From positions 1 to 64,000 of the forward strand of contig JAMYHL010000107.1 of assembly GCA_025531455.1 (NCBI GenBank): a stretch of 64,000 nucleotides of DNA, read 5' to 3'. This DNA comes from Apiotrichum sp. Y4204. Taxonomy: Eukaryota > Basidiomycota > Tremellomycetes > Trichosporonales > Trichosporonaceae. The notes beneath the pieces are model-generated. The model ran no database searches and was not told where the DNA came from. It saw nothing but the letters and a program-made list of their open reading frames with translations. Positions 1-10,986 of the stretch are shown piece by piece (positions within the stretch are counted from its first letter, which is position 1; the number at the start of each line of letters is the position of its first letter). The position numbers were made by a program, and so were the translations under genes.

Positions 1-435
1 ATATAAACTGTAGGGAATCGATTGCTGTCTTACTTATAGAGTGCTATATGCTACCAGGATTGGACCGGATGGGTGGATTAGAGACTGGGGCGGCATCTCA
101 TCTCCGCCATGGTGCAGCACGCGTAGCACGTAGCACGTAGCACGTTCGCAGAGGGGCACGTATCAACGGCGCCGAGCTGCGAGCGGCACGCGGAACATGG
201 TTGGCCCGCACATACTATCACGATTGCGCTTCACTCTCCCCTGTCCCTGTCTAATCATCTCCTCTGTAGTGCGCATACGATACATGCTTGCTTTTAGATA
301 TGACACGAGTCCACAGACATCAAGGGTTGGCTCGCGAGCGCCGCGATGCGTGCCCCGTACTCCGTTGTGCTGCGCATCGCTCCATGGCTTCGTCGCCCGC
401 TCCGCCGGCTCGCTAGCTCCGCGTCGCGGCGCGGC
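1..435. other. intergenic, 3' flank of PDI gene
   Basis: No coding signal is convincing on either strand. It holds a short tandem run of a GTAGCAC unit (about 123-145) and otherwise looks like ordinary 3' flanking DNA of the minus-strand gene that ends at 436. Confidence 0.5.
123..145. repeat. short tandem GTAGCAC repeat
   Basis: About three copies of the heptamer GTAGCAC lie head to tail. It is a small microsatellite in non-coding DNA with no further meaning that I can see. Confidence 0.6.
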
Positions 436-1893
436 TTAGAGCTCGTCCTTGAGGTCCTTGGCCGCCTGCTGGGCGGCCTGCTTGGCCTCCTCGGCCTTCT
501 CGGCGGTAAAGGCGTACAGGACGTTGACCTTGCGCTTGAGGTCGTCGACCTTTGCGCCGGCGAGGCCGCCGCCCGCGAGGATGTTGGAGAGGCTGGAGTC
601 AGTGATGCGTGCGGCGCATGCGAGTGGTGTGTGTACTCGTGACGTTGCTGGACAAAGGAAAGGCCTGCAACAAAACGACCCCACACACTGCTCAATCCAC
701 ACTCACCGGTTGATCTCCTTGGTGACCCACTCGTCGCCCTTGGTCGCGACGCGCTCCATCACGCGGACGTAGTACTGCGCCGTAGCCTTGGCGTCCTCGG
801 TCGCCTTGGTAGCGTACGCCGAAGCCTCGCCGACAATCTCCTCGCGGCTCGGGATCTCGGAGAGGTAGCGCCTAGCGAGGGCATCGAGGTCCTCGACGCG
901 GCCCGCAAGGTCCGAGAGCACGCCAGTGGGGGTACGGTAGGTTCCGGCGTGGGAGTTGATAAACTCTGCAAACTGGTCCTCGGAGCGGCCCTGGTCGTAC
1001 GCGAGCGGCTCGTCGGTCGCCTGGCCCTTGGGGAAAAACTTGATGGTCGGGTAGGAACGGACGCCGAACCGGGCAGCGAGGTCGCGGTTCTCCTCTGCGT
1101 CGGCGTTGACGTGCGCGACGACGACCGAGGGCTCGCGCTCAAATGCGCGCGCAACCTTTTCGTACGCCGGCTTCATGTTCTTGCAGTGTCCGCACCAGGG
1201 GGCAGTAAACGCTACGAGGACGTGCTTTGAGCCGTCGACGACAGAGTCAAAGTTGGCGACGTCGAGCTCGACGGCAGCAGGAGGCGGGGGAGGCTTGATG
1301 GACGACTTGGCGCCAGACTTGGCGGTCACGAACGCGGCGAGCGAGTCGAGGTCCCGCCCGCCATTGTAGTCCTCGCCTTCGACCGAGCCGGCCGGGAACC
1401 ACTTGATCGCTGAGGGAGAGTTAGTCGCCATGAGATTCAAGGCCCGTTATCTCCGTACTCACTAGGGAAACCCTCGACCTTGAACCGCTCGCCGAGGGCG
1501 CGGCCCGCGCCATCCGCGTCCGTCTTGGCAATGACAGCGCCGCCAGAGGCGAACGCATCCGCGAGCTGCTCGTACACCGGCGCGACTGGGGTTAGTCAAA
1601 GATATCAGTTGGCACACACGGTTCTTGCAGTGGCCGCACCACGGCGCGTAGCTGGGGTCAGCAAGCAGTCAGTGATATCTCGACTCACAACTCGACGAGG
1701 GCGCCCTTGTCCTGGCCGACGATCTGGGGATTAGAAACGAACATGGGTTGTGGAAGTGGGCCACACACGCGCCGCGGCGCGCGGGGCCACGCACCTTGTC
1801 AAAGTTGTCGGGGGTGAGGTCGACGACGTTGGATGATGCGCGCACGGCTGCGAGGCCGAGGGCGAAGAGGGAGAGCGAGAATGGGAGCCTCAT
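436..1893 (-). CDS. erp38: protein disulfide isomerase, two thioredoxin domains plus ERp29-C domain, KDEL tail
   Basis: ER-lumen oxidoreductase that forms and isomerises disulfides in secretory proteins. After splicing, the protein starts with a hydrophobic signal peptide (MRLPFSLSLFALGLAAVRA), followed by two thioredoxin folds. Each fold carries the active site WCGHCKN, encoded near 1640 and near 1190. A helical C-terminal ERp29-type domain and the retention signal KDEL directly before the stop complete it. This order (a, a', ERp29c) is that of fungal ERp38/TigA rather than classic Pdi1, which has a-b-b'-a'. The start at 1893 is chosen because it gives the signal peptide; the ORF continues upstream without a better one. 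I place about six exons. Several introns are very short, and one splits the first CGHC exon from the rest of its domain (donor after AACC near 1625). The symbol is by homology. Confidence 0.9.
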
Positions 1894-2395
1894 GGTGGTT
1901 GATGATGAGGATGAGAGAGAGATGCGAGAGTGTTGGTTCCCTGTTGGAGGATGGGATGCCAAGTGGAGGATTCCATCGTCCGCCAGTGACGTGGCGGCGT
2001 TGTGCTGCGTGGCAGCACTAGCTCCGGCGGGATGTATCACAATGTCGTCACCGTCCATTATCAATCATCCACAGCTGCTGCTGCATGCATACCACGCATG
2101 CATGCAGCCTGCTGCGCAGCATCTATCACAGGTGTAGAGGTGCATCTGTGTACACTACGGAGCGGGCTCTGCCCAGCAAGGATAGAGGAGGGGTACAACT
2201 GGGCGGGCTATAGGAGGATTGTAGGAGGATGGGGTACAACAGATGACGTAGGAGGGGAACAGCCATCAAACAGCGGCAAGGACGACAGATCTCGACAGAC
2301 CTGCGACCACGACACGCCACAGGGCACACTATATGGAACAAATCTAGCTCTCACGATGCACTACACAACGCTCTCGGGCGCAACGCCTTTTGGGC
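1894..2395. other. intergenic, promoter side of PDI gene
   Basis: Non-coding gap between two minus-strand genes. It should hold the PDI promoter and the 3' end of the gene upstream. I see no TATA box or unfolded-protein-response element that I would defend. Confidence 0.4.
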
Positions 2396-3522
2396 TCAGG
2401 CTGCGACGGGGGCGTCCTCGTCGAAGCGCGGGACGGGCTTGCGGCGAGCGCGCTTCGGCGCCGTCGGGGACAGGGTCACGACAGGCTTGGCGTCCGCGAG
2501 TATCGGGACGGGCCCGGCCTTGGGCGTGAGCTCCATCTCGAGCTCCGAGCGGGTGAAAGGCGATGCCATGTCGCCCGAGGCAATGACGGCGCTGCCGGGG
2601 GAGTGGCCGCAGCCCGAAGCAGACGAGATGGGCGTGGTAGGCGTGCCCGGCGGGGAGATGGACGATGCCGAGTGTGCCGAGGGCGAGTATGATGCGCGGT
2701 GTGGCGTGCGGGGAAGCGTGCTCGCAGGCGAGACAGATGCAGGCGATGTCACGTAGCTCTTGTGCGAGCTGGAGCGCGTGTGGCCACTCGAACTCGGAAG
2801 CGAGGAATACGAAAACGCAGTGGTGACACTCGGGCGCACCTGGGGCTGCGGGGGGAGAGACAGGTCGCTGTCGTTTGCGTGCGACTGCGACTGGTGCGGG
2901 TGCGATATGCCAGCCGAGAAACGCTTCAGGCCAGCCACGGTACGAGCGCGCACCGACGACGTGTTGAGTGCTGATGGCCGTGCCGGTGGCGGCTGCGACA
3001 CGACACGCACCGGGACTGGTGCGGGCGCGGGCGGGCGGCCGCTGACACCAGGGAATGTCTTTGCTGCAGAGATCAGTATCCGAGTCTCGACAACAGATTC
3101 GATGGAAATGATAATAAAAAAAAAAAAGGTTACTCACGGGTGTACACTCCGCTGCGGGCGGTCTGGGACTCGCGACCGTCGCGCACTCTGAAGGGATCGC
3201 GCTCGGTGCGCCAGTCGACGCTGGTACCGCTGCTGTGCTTTTTGCGGGCCATGCGGCTAAAAGTAATGACATCGTCGGTGGCCGAGTCGACCGGCGCGGA
3301 CGGAAGGTTTTTACCAATGTCGACTGGGGGCGGAGCGACATCCAGCACGTATGGGCGGCGGAAGCCGGGGAGGTCGTCGCGGGATGCATGTGGGGAGGGC
3401 TCTGTCGATGTCGGGGACGAGTCGCACGATGTCATGCTCGGTGTCGGCGGGGGGCCGCGGAGACGAGAGCGTGGTGGGACGGCTGGCGCGGAAGCCGCTG
3501 CAGTGGCGGATTCGCGCGACAT
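2396..3522 (-). CDS. disordered Ser/Pro-rich hypothetical protein
   Basis: Not recognised. It has two exons. The first runs from an ATG at 3522 to 3138 and the second from 3063 to the stop at 2396. The 73-nt intron between them has a GTGAGT donor, a long T-run, and a CTCTGCAG acceptor that keeps the frame (VYT-PKTFPG). The roughly 350-residue product is almost wholly low complexity: Ser/Pro/Thr-rich stretches, many SP and TP dipeptides (possible CDK/MAPK sites), a basic patch KRARRKPVPR near the C-terminus, and no membrane segment or signal peptide. A patch around residues 75-100 (ITFSRMARKK) may be a short conserved motif. A regulatory or scaffolding role is possible, but nothing here proves one. 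Confidence 0.6.
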
Positions 3523-4925
3523 GTTGCTGTGGCCGCGGCGCTGGGAGGTGTAAGTGGATGTGGGGCGGGTCGGGCGGGGAGAGGAGTGACGAGCAGGGGT
3601 GTAGTGATGATCAAGCAAGTGTGGGAGTGGATGGATGGGATGGGAGTTGATGTGAACGACGAGTGTGGTGATGAGCAGCGAGTGCAAGGACAAAGAGTTT
3701 GGTGGTTGGAAGGTGGCTGAGGCTGAAAAGCTTGGCTTGCTTTGGGTTCTAAGACGACGACCGCGAGGTCATGTGAACACACAAGGTGGTGGTGGTGTGG
3801 GTGGAACAAGGTTGCAATCAATCGAGTAGAGTGATGATAGAGAGAGTGATGGAGAGATGCAAAAGAGACTGCGAGACTGCGAGAAAACAACAACAGCATT
3901 CTCCATTCCCCATCCATCAGAGCTGCGCACTGTCCGTGCCATTGATTGATTGATGGCTCGGTGATGGTCTGATGGTTTGATGGCGACGAATGCCTCTTTG
4001 CTCACCATCAGGGCAGAGAACACAAAAACCATGATGCGATAATCTCCGTATGCGGGTATAACGCAATCCACCCCCTTGATCCTTAAACTCTGTTTACTCT
4101 CTCTCTCTCTCTTCTGCGCGTTGCAACTTGCCCTGCCCATTTGCACAGTTCTCTAACCGCAGATGGCAAGCGTGCTAGAATGCAATGCAGGTTTGGAACG
4201 TATGCAATGCGACCAGAATGCACAGAATGCAAGCAGAACAGGGAGGACCATTGTCCACGGACAGGGGGAGGAGCGGAAAGTGCAGGGGCCAGGAGAACAG
4301 GAGAGAGAATAGAGTGGCGTTCCACAATGTGCCTAACCAAAGAAAGCAACAAAAAAACCAGCAAAAGCAGCGTGCAGCCATCCGCCATCGAGCCATCCGC
4401 ATCCCCCACGCTGGCACGACGACGCAGGCCAGCGTGGGTCTGCGAGTTGCCAGAAACCCGGAAGCCCTGCAAGCCGGCAAGCCGTTAAGCCTGCATGGCG
4501 CATGCACAAGGCCAAACTGATAGGAAGAACATCGGGCATTCCGGCGGCCTGCCCGAACTGGCACCGCCCAGTGTGCAGGCTGCGTCGCCATGTGTCATAC
4601 AGTCCAGTCTGCACTGCAGTCTGTCTGGGGGATGTCGCAGCACCCAGTTCCAATCCTTGCTGTTCTGCGTACCTATGCGGGGCACGCAGAGCAGAGGCAC
4701 GGTAGGCACAAGTACAGTACGAAAGCTGCAGGTATGTGGATGCGCATTCACGCCCTCGTCGCCCACCATCAACAGTGCCACACGCCACCGGGCCCCATCG
4801 CATCTCGCGCTCTCGCGCTCGCTCGGCTGGTATCGCGATCCGCCACCAGAGGCGTCGGCGACCGCGCCAGTCTCAAATGCCTGGAACCGGGGGCCGTCTC
4901 ACCGCCGGCAAGCGTGGGAACGGTG
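3523..4925. other. intergenic with CT microsatellite and a hairpin
   Basis: No gene is supported. The minus strand just upstream of 3522 is CT-rich, typical of a fungal 5' leader. A (CT)n tract lies at about 4098-4113 and an 11-bp inverted repeat at 4405-4438. The unspliced tail of the next gene may extend into the right end. Confidence 0.4.
4405..4438. repeat. 11-bp perfect inverted repeat (hairpin)
   Basis: The arms CCCACGCTGGC (4405-4415) and GCCAGCGTGGG (4428-4438) are exact reverse complements separated by 12 nt. They could form a stable stem-loop in RNA or DNA. It lies 3' of the minus-strand gene that ends near 4926, so a 3'-UTR or 3'-end element is possible. Confidence 0.7.
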
Positions 4926-6158
4926 CTAGTGCCGCTCTTTGTAGCCTGAGCCGGCAGCCGAGAGCCGTAGTGCGTAGTGAACAACAGGCAGCCGGGGGTG
5001 GCGCACGTGGGGAGTCCAGACCGCTCGCGGCCATGCGCGGCAACCTCGATCGCCCGAGAAATGCAGGAAAAAAAGCACTAAGACAAGACCGGAAAATGGG
5101 GGGTAGTAATGTAATTTTGACGAGAAAAGAATAGCCAGCCAGGACCACCAGAACACAGAACACAGCAGAACACAGCCAGAAGAACCAGAACAAGCAGAAC
5201 GACGGAACGGAGACAGATGGTATTCGGTACTCACATGGTGACCAGCACCGATAGCGGTTGCGAGGCGGCCGAATGGCGACGGCGGGCGGGGAGGAGCAAA
5301 GCCGGTGCTCGCGGGGCGCTCGAGGCTCTCTGCAGCGGACATGGAGTTGGAGCGGGGATGGTTGAACGCGCGGGGCGGGCGGAAGAAGATGTCGTCCTCG
5401 GCTGCGCGGTGGCGCTCCTTGTCCTTGCGCTCCTTGCGTTCCTTGCGCTCCTCGCGCTGCGCGTCAAAGATGATGCCGCCGAGGACCGGCTCGGCGGCGC
5501 CGGGGGGCAGCGCGTGGGCAAAGTGCGACATGGGGCGGGGTGCGGTGCGGGGGCTGGGACGCACGGGCACGGGAGCGGTAAAGTCGTCGAGATCATCAAG
5601 GAAGCTGGGGACGAGGGCGCCGTGCGGGCCGAGGCGGGGCGAGGGGCAGGTGGAGAACCTGCGCGCATCGCCGCGGGGGGCGTCCGAGGTGACTAGGACA
5701 GACATCCTGCGCTTGAGGGTGTCAAAGCTGATTGAGCGGGACCGTCTAGGCCGTGGCGCAATGTACTCTACTGGCTGGAGTTTTTGGAATGTCGCGGGAG
5801 GCGATACGATGGGCGAAGTGGAAGTGCTGGCCGGAGCGACTTCTGAACGAGCGGAGGGGAGAGGGAGAGTCGGGAGAATGAACGGCGAGGCGGTCGGGGT
5901 GCACACGGTGTACCTCCGTGATTGCTTGTCGGATTCGCAGTCTGCGAGCGGCGCGAACGTCGGCGTCGGAGAGAGCGGGGACCGGGGGCTTGGAGAGAGC
6001 GGAGAGAGCGGGGAGAGCGGGGACCTAGCGCTGCTAAGAGGAGATGAGCCGTCGCAGACGGAACTGGAGCTGGATGAGGGGGATGTGTCAATGTCGAAGA
6101 GCGAGAGACGCGAAGCCCTCTTTTGAAGTTTGCGCACGAGATCCCGCGTGCCGCCCAT
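4926..6158 (-). CDS. disordered Ser/Pro-rich hypothetical protein, 3' end unresolved
   Basis: Not recognised. The first in-frame ATG is at 6158 (MGGTRDLVRKLQKRASRLSL), giving a basic amphipathic N-terminus. The body is Ser/Pro-rich, with repeated SPLSPLSP-type motifs near residues 40-60, an ERKERKERK charged run, and an RRxSISF-type basophilic kinase site. The first exon is convincing only down to 5235, where a perfect GTGAGT donor follows a His-His. Beyond that the frame stays open to 4926, but the sequence turns Cys/Phe-rich and does not look coding. A real 3' exon therefore probably starts at an acceptor I cannot choose, for example near 5079. Treat 5235-6158 as supported and the rest as tentative. 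Confidence 0.5.
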   Translation of the reverse strand: MGGTRDLVRKLQKRASRLSLFDIDTSPSSSSSSVCDGSSPLSSARSPLSPLSPLSPSPRSPLSPTPTFAPLADCESDKQSRRYTVCTPTASPFILPTLPLPSARSEVAPASTSTSPIVSPPATFQKLQPVEYIAPRPRRSRSISFDTLKRRMSVLVTSDAPRGDARRFSTCPSPRLGPHGALVPSFLDDLDDFTAPVPVRPSPRTAPRPMSHFAHALPPGAAEPVLGGIIFDAQREERKERKERKDKERHRAAEDDIFFRPPRAFNHPRSNSMSAAESLERPASTGFAPPRPPSPFGRLATAIGAGHHVSTEYHLSPFRRSACSGSSGCVLLCSVFWWSWLAILFSSKLHYYPPFSGLVLVLFFLHFSGDRGCRAWPRAVWTPHVRHPRLPVVHYALRLSAAGSGYKERH

Positions 6159-7004
6159 CTTGCAATTTCTTTTCAATGTCGCTGGCCCAAAGGTGCCGTT
6201 CCGTACTGTACGTGCCGTCCCGAGTTAATGTTGCTTCCGTGGCTTTGACTCTGGGGTGCAGATGTTCGCGGTCTGGCCGGGGATTACGTTGAATGACGGC
6301 AGCGGGGGGAACAGCGGGGGGAGGAGCTGGAGGCCGAGGAACGCCAGAGATCCGGGGAGGAGCAGCCGCAGGAACGACGAGGAACCAAAGCCCAAGGCCC
6401 AAAGCCCAAAGCCCACAAAATGAGGAGTAATGGAGTAATCTCGCCAGGAGCTACTGCACGCCTGGAGCCGGCTATCAGCACGTTTTTCTGGGTTCTGGGT
6501 CACTGGTTGCCGGTCGTTAAGATTCAATCAATGTTCCGGGGGAGGCGCGCCGGGGACGACCGGGGGTGCTGAGCCACGCGCCACGCAGAATAGGGGGTGC
6601 TGCCCTAGTGGTCTAGCGACTAGCTACACTTTTGTGGCACGCGAAATTCCAGGCTCGAGCGCTTGAGACTGGCCGGTCCGGTTGAGACACTCTGTACCGC
6701 GATGCGAGGTGTGGGCTAAGCGCGTCGAGCGTTCCAGATCGCACCCAGAATGCAAGATCGCGCAAGATCGCGATTCAGTCGGACTAGGAGCTAAGAATTT
6801 GCTGCGTCGAAATTGTTCAAGCGCGAAGTCACGAAAACTGTTGGAGACTGGCTCAAAGTTTGAGACTGACTCTGCTATGAACTCCGGATAAGCTCTGCGG
6901 CGCCGGGCTGCGCGGTTGTGCAGAGAGCTGGAGAGAGCTGAGAGTTTCGGCGTTTCGGGGAGCCTGAGTGCTGGAGAGAGTGTGCGGCGGGCGCGAGGTG
7001 CGAG

Positions 7005-7062
7005 TGTGCAGATATGCAGGTGCGCAGGTGTGCAGGTGTGCAAGTGCGCGTGTGCGTGTGCG
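7005..7062. repeat. imperfect TGCAGGTGTG-type tandem repeat
   Basis: Degenerate copies of a roughly 9-10 nt unit (TGCAGGTGCG / TGCAGGTGTG / TGCAAGTGCG) grade into a GT/GC alternating tract. It is non-coding and a likely hypervariable microsatellite. Confidence 0.6.
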
Positions 7063-7842
7063 TTGCGAGTAACGAGCGAAAGGCAGGGGGCAGGGAGAGG
7101 CTGCCGTTTTTGAACGAGTGCGATGCCGCCAAAGTCAGGCGCGAGGAGTGGGCGGGAGTGCAGGTGGGTGCGCAAGCACACGGGGAGATGGAGCTCGAGA
7201 GCGAGGAGGGTCGGTACGATGAGATAGAGGGGGGTGCGTTCTTTATCCTAAGTATCCATTCGGCTGCCTTTATTCTCGCCATGGAATGCGGCATCCGTCC
7301 ACTGCCGCACGAACATTGGACTTTTTCTTTTCCTTTCCTTTTCTTTCGGGATCACGGCTGTGATCCTGTGATCTTGGACTCGCATTGGTTCGTGGGGATG
7401 AGAATGGCGCCGCTCGCTAGCTACTCTAGCTCTCTAGCTGCGATAGTGCGATGGCATCGGCGGTCCAGCGAGTTGCAGCTCCCACACTCCAGGGCAAATT
7501 GATAGGGGTAGTAAGGACCATAAAGGAGCGTAAGGAGTCAAAGGGGCGCCCGCGGGGGGGACGAATGCATAGCGCATAACTCCTCTACTCATGCAATTCC
7601 CCTTGCCCCTGTGCGATCCATGCAACCTTCGGCTGTTATCAGTCGTCGAGGCGTGGATGCGGCGAAAGGGCCGGAAGCCGGAAGGTCGAACGTCGAAGGA
7701 CGAACCACACGGCCACAAAGGACGCGCCTGGCAGACAAGGCCCCCCCTTCCGATGCCCGAAAGGCACGAAACGAACTGCCTCATCTCCATTCGAAGCATT
7801 CCAAGGTGCCATGCGTTCGGCAGTGTCAGAGCTTCAGAGCGC

Positions 7843-7884
7843 CCCAGACGCCCAGACGCCCAGACGGGCCAGACGCCCAGAGCC
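7843..7884. repeat. CCAGACGC tandem repeat
   Basis: About five copies of the 7-9 nt unit CCAGACGC(C) lie in tandem in non-coding DNA. No associated feature is seen. Confidence 0.6.
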
Positions 7885-8807
7885 CGTTCGGTAAACTCCA
7901 TCACCCAGGACAGTGCGACTACTAGTACTGTATGAGAAAGATCCTTGCTTCTTTCGATTATAGGACACAGGGCCGCCTCACTCGCAGCCCAGGACACCAC
8001 CACCACCCGAGACACGCCCGTGCGCCCGTGTACTCCACCTCCCCCCGGGTGCCACTGCGAGGGGCGAGCAAGAAACGAGCTGCACAAGCTGCACACATCT
8101 TCAGTGTCAGAAATGTACCGTCTTCTTCCAATGATCAGCACTCCCGGTTACTGTCACGGATCGATAACGACAATAATTAATGTGCGTGCCGTAAGCCTAG
8201 AAGCCCATCACCCACCCCGCATGGCCGCATGGCGAGCTGCCAACTGTACGATTATCTGCCGACTGTGGGTTGAGGGGTAAGTTCAGCTCGGGTCGAGGGG
8301 GTTTGCACCCCCAGGGGCAGCGCTTCGTGCTTCCTAGCTTCCTGCAGCGCCGCAGCCCATCCCATGCGTACCTACCTAGCTAGCTACCCTCGCGGTCCCT
8401 GTTGCATTGTGCGCCTTGCCCTGGGTGCCATGTGGCCCCGGTGGAAATACCCCGACGTCCCCGATGCTCACACCTGCTATCGGCTCGACCCCGCTACTCG
8501 ACATCAGACAGTTGTCTTCGGTCAGGAGACTCAGGAGCGTCAGGAGCCGGTGTTCCATGCATGCTTGCGGCTTGCATTCGCAGGTCGTCATTGTGTCAGA
8601 CCATGCTGTCCGATTGAAAAACTTGTGAGCTCGACGAAAAAAAAAAATCCCACACGTCCAAAAATCCTACCTTTGATATTCGTGGGGCTCCGCTTCGCCA
8701 CGCCAATCCCACATTGAAATTTCAAACAGCACAAACCTCGGTCATCACGAGCAAGCACTCTTCACTCTCACCTCCACTTTCCACTCTCTCCCTCTCTCCG
8801 CACCACC

Positions 8808-10253
8808 ATGGACCACGACCTCGAGTACGACCCCGCCGAGGAGGGCGCGTGGGCCGCGCTTCCGACTCCCGAGGTGATGCCGTACCGCGCCATGCTCGAG
8901 GAGTTTGAGGTCGTGAATGTGCTTGCCCCGCTCGTGCGCTGTTCGAAGTGTGAGTCGCAACAAGTCTGTCTCTCCACAATTGTCTCTCACACCCAGTGCC
9001 GTTCCGCCACCTCGTCTCGCTGTACGAGACACACGTGACGCACACGCCGATGATCCTCGCCGAGGAGTTTAGCCGGAGCCAGCAGGCGCGCATCGCAGAC
9101 TTTTCGACAGCCGCAGACGAGCGCGGCGTGTTCTGGATGGAGCCCAAATCGCGCCCGGGGGTAAACTACGACTTGAAGGAAAAGGGCGAGATTGGGGGCG
9201 CGGCAAGGCGGCACGCTACTGGAAAGGGGGAGGAGGTGGAGGATGTCGCGGACGCAAAGGAGCGGAAACGGGGGGAGGAAGAGGAAACAGACGAGCTCGC
9301 GGAATGTACCCGCTCCCTCACTCTCGACCCCGATCCGCGCGCGACGTACCCGGGCAAAACGTACCACTCGCCACGGACACATACCCGCCTCCCTGCGACT
9401 CTGGCCCCGCCGACGCCGCGGTCGCGCCTCGTGCGCGGGCGCCTGATCGCACAGCTCGCGTCCCCGAACGGCCCGTCGCTGGCTGACGCGGCCGAGCTGC
9501 TCGCGCCGCACGTCGATGGCGTGGATATCAACTGCGGGTGTCCCCAGCGGTGGGCGTACAACGAGGGAATCGGGTGTGCTCTCCTGCGCAAACCGGACGT
9601 GGTGGCGGATATGATTCGGCGGACGCACGACAGGTTGGGATGGGACTGGCCCGTGAGCATCAAGATCCGCGTCGACGACGAAAAGGCCACACAGGTGTTG
9701 GTGGACAATGCGCTCGCGATGGGAGTAAGCCACATTACGATCCACGGGCGCACGCGGCACCAGGCGAGCACCGAGCCCGTGTGTCTTGATTCCATAGCGC
9801 GCGCGGTGGACATGGTGCGTGGCCGCGTGCCGACCGTCGCGAATGGGGATCTGTGGGAGCTAGAGGACGCCGAGCGCATGCGCGCGACCCGCGTCGACGG
9901 GGCCATGGCCGCGCGCGGCCTTCTTGCCAAGTGGGTTTATATATCAATTACATATTATTTCTTTCGCTAATATCCCCAGTCCCGCCCTTTTTGCAGGATA
10001 CAAATCCACGCCATCGCACGCGGTAGAAAACTTTATGAACCTCAGTCTCGACTATGGGTTCATATTCAGCCTGTTCCACCGACACACGTCGTACATGCTC
10101 GAAAGCGCGTTTTACAAGCCGGAAAAGACGTATTTCAATGCGCTGGCGAGCTCGGCCCAGGTCGTCGAGTATCTCTCCGGACGCGGGGTGCGCCCCGATG
10201 AGAGGAGGAAAGTGAAGATGTGGGATGCGAGGAGGGGGTATAGCCTTTTGTAG
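8808..10253 (+). CDS. dus4: tRNA-dihydrouridine synthase DUS4
   Basis: Flavoenzyme that reduces U20a/U20b in the tRNA D-loop using NAD(P)H. Three exons (8808-8949, 8997-9930, 9980-10253) join in frame to 449 residues. Family signatures in order: APLVRCSKLPFRHLV, the TPMILAEEF segment, NCGCPQRWA (the GCP cysteine is the conserved catalytic acid), SIKIRV, HGRTRHQ, VANGDL, GAMAARGLLANPALFAGY, and the C-terminal helical tRNA-binding domain (FNALASSAQVVEYL). These match Dus4 rather than Dus1-3. The odd part is about 90 extra residues between the TPM segment and the RLIAQLAS strand, rich in Lys/Glu and then Pro/Arg. They make it longer than human or budding-yeast Dus4. The insertion could be a retained intron or a real lineage-specific loop. 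Confidence 0.93.
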
Positions 10254-10986
10254 ATGTATTTATTATGGACCTGGGATCTGGGGAGCGAGAGAATGATGGA
10301 GTGATTTTGCAGGAATGTAGCTGGCGGATAGCGTGAGGTGCACACCACAGAGGAGACCAGGGACGGGCTTGGCTTCATTCGACAGCGCGTTCAGTCTTGT
10401 CGTTGCCCCGGAGGCCTGAAGCCGTAGAGGCCGAGAACTCGCACTCGGCCGGGGCGCACTCATCTGACGTCCGGCAAGACACACAAAACCTGTAAAACAA
10501 ACTGCGCATAAAGGAGCTACACAAAAACCACAAAGTACCATCCACAAACACGCAACCCCCCTGTCCGACATGATGCACCTCACCAAGTCCAAAGTATGAG
10601 CGGTCCCGTGGTGCTTCGGCGAGGTAGTTGACACCCCAGGGGCAATGCGTTCCGGGGGGACTCGCGTAGGTAGACTCGGTTCGATTCCGCTGTTTTCGAA
10701 TGGGTGAGGTGAATCTGAACAAGACAACGAGTGCCTATATCGAGCGGTCGATCTAACAGCCGACTCACCGCGTGTTTTTGTTTGCATGTGGTGAGTGCGC
10801 GCGCAGCTCGAGGGCGTTGGGACGAGGATAGAATGGGATGTTCCCCGTTCTGAAGCGAGGAACATTCTCTCAACAATCGATGTGTGTGGTAGCGAACTTG
10901 TTCAGATAAGTAATGTTCCTCAATTCTTCTCGTTCCTTTGGTGGATGGCTCGGTGGGATAAATCTGCTCATGCATCTACAACAACT
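10254..10986. other. convergent intergenic region
   Basis: The 3' flanks of DUS4 (+) and HID1 (-) meet here. No coding, tRNA or repeat signal was found. It is long for a convergent gap in this window (about 730 nt). Confidence 0.4.

Larger units (their letters stand above)
6159..8807. other. 2.6 kb intergenic region, no gene seen
   Basis: Many overlapping short ORFs exist on both strands, but none has conserved motifs, splice logic or a plausible protein. It holds two tandem-repeat patches (7005-7062 and 7843-7884). The last 50 nt before 8808 form a C/T-rich leader into a good Kozak (CACCACCATGG). The region probably contains the divergent promoters of the flanking genes. Confidence 0.4.

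Noticed and set aside
6604..6670. tRNA-like string with TAGTGGTCTAG resembling an A box
   Set aside because: No B box (GGTTCRANTC) at the right distance and no cloverleaf pairing could be drawn.
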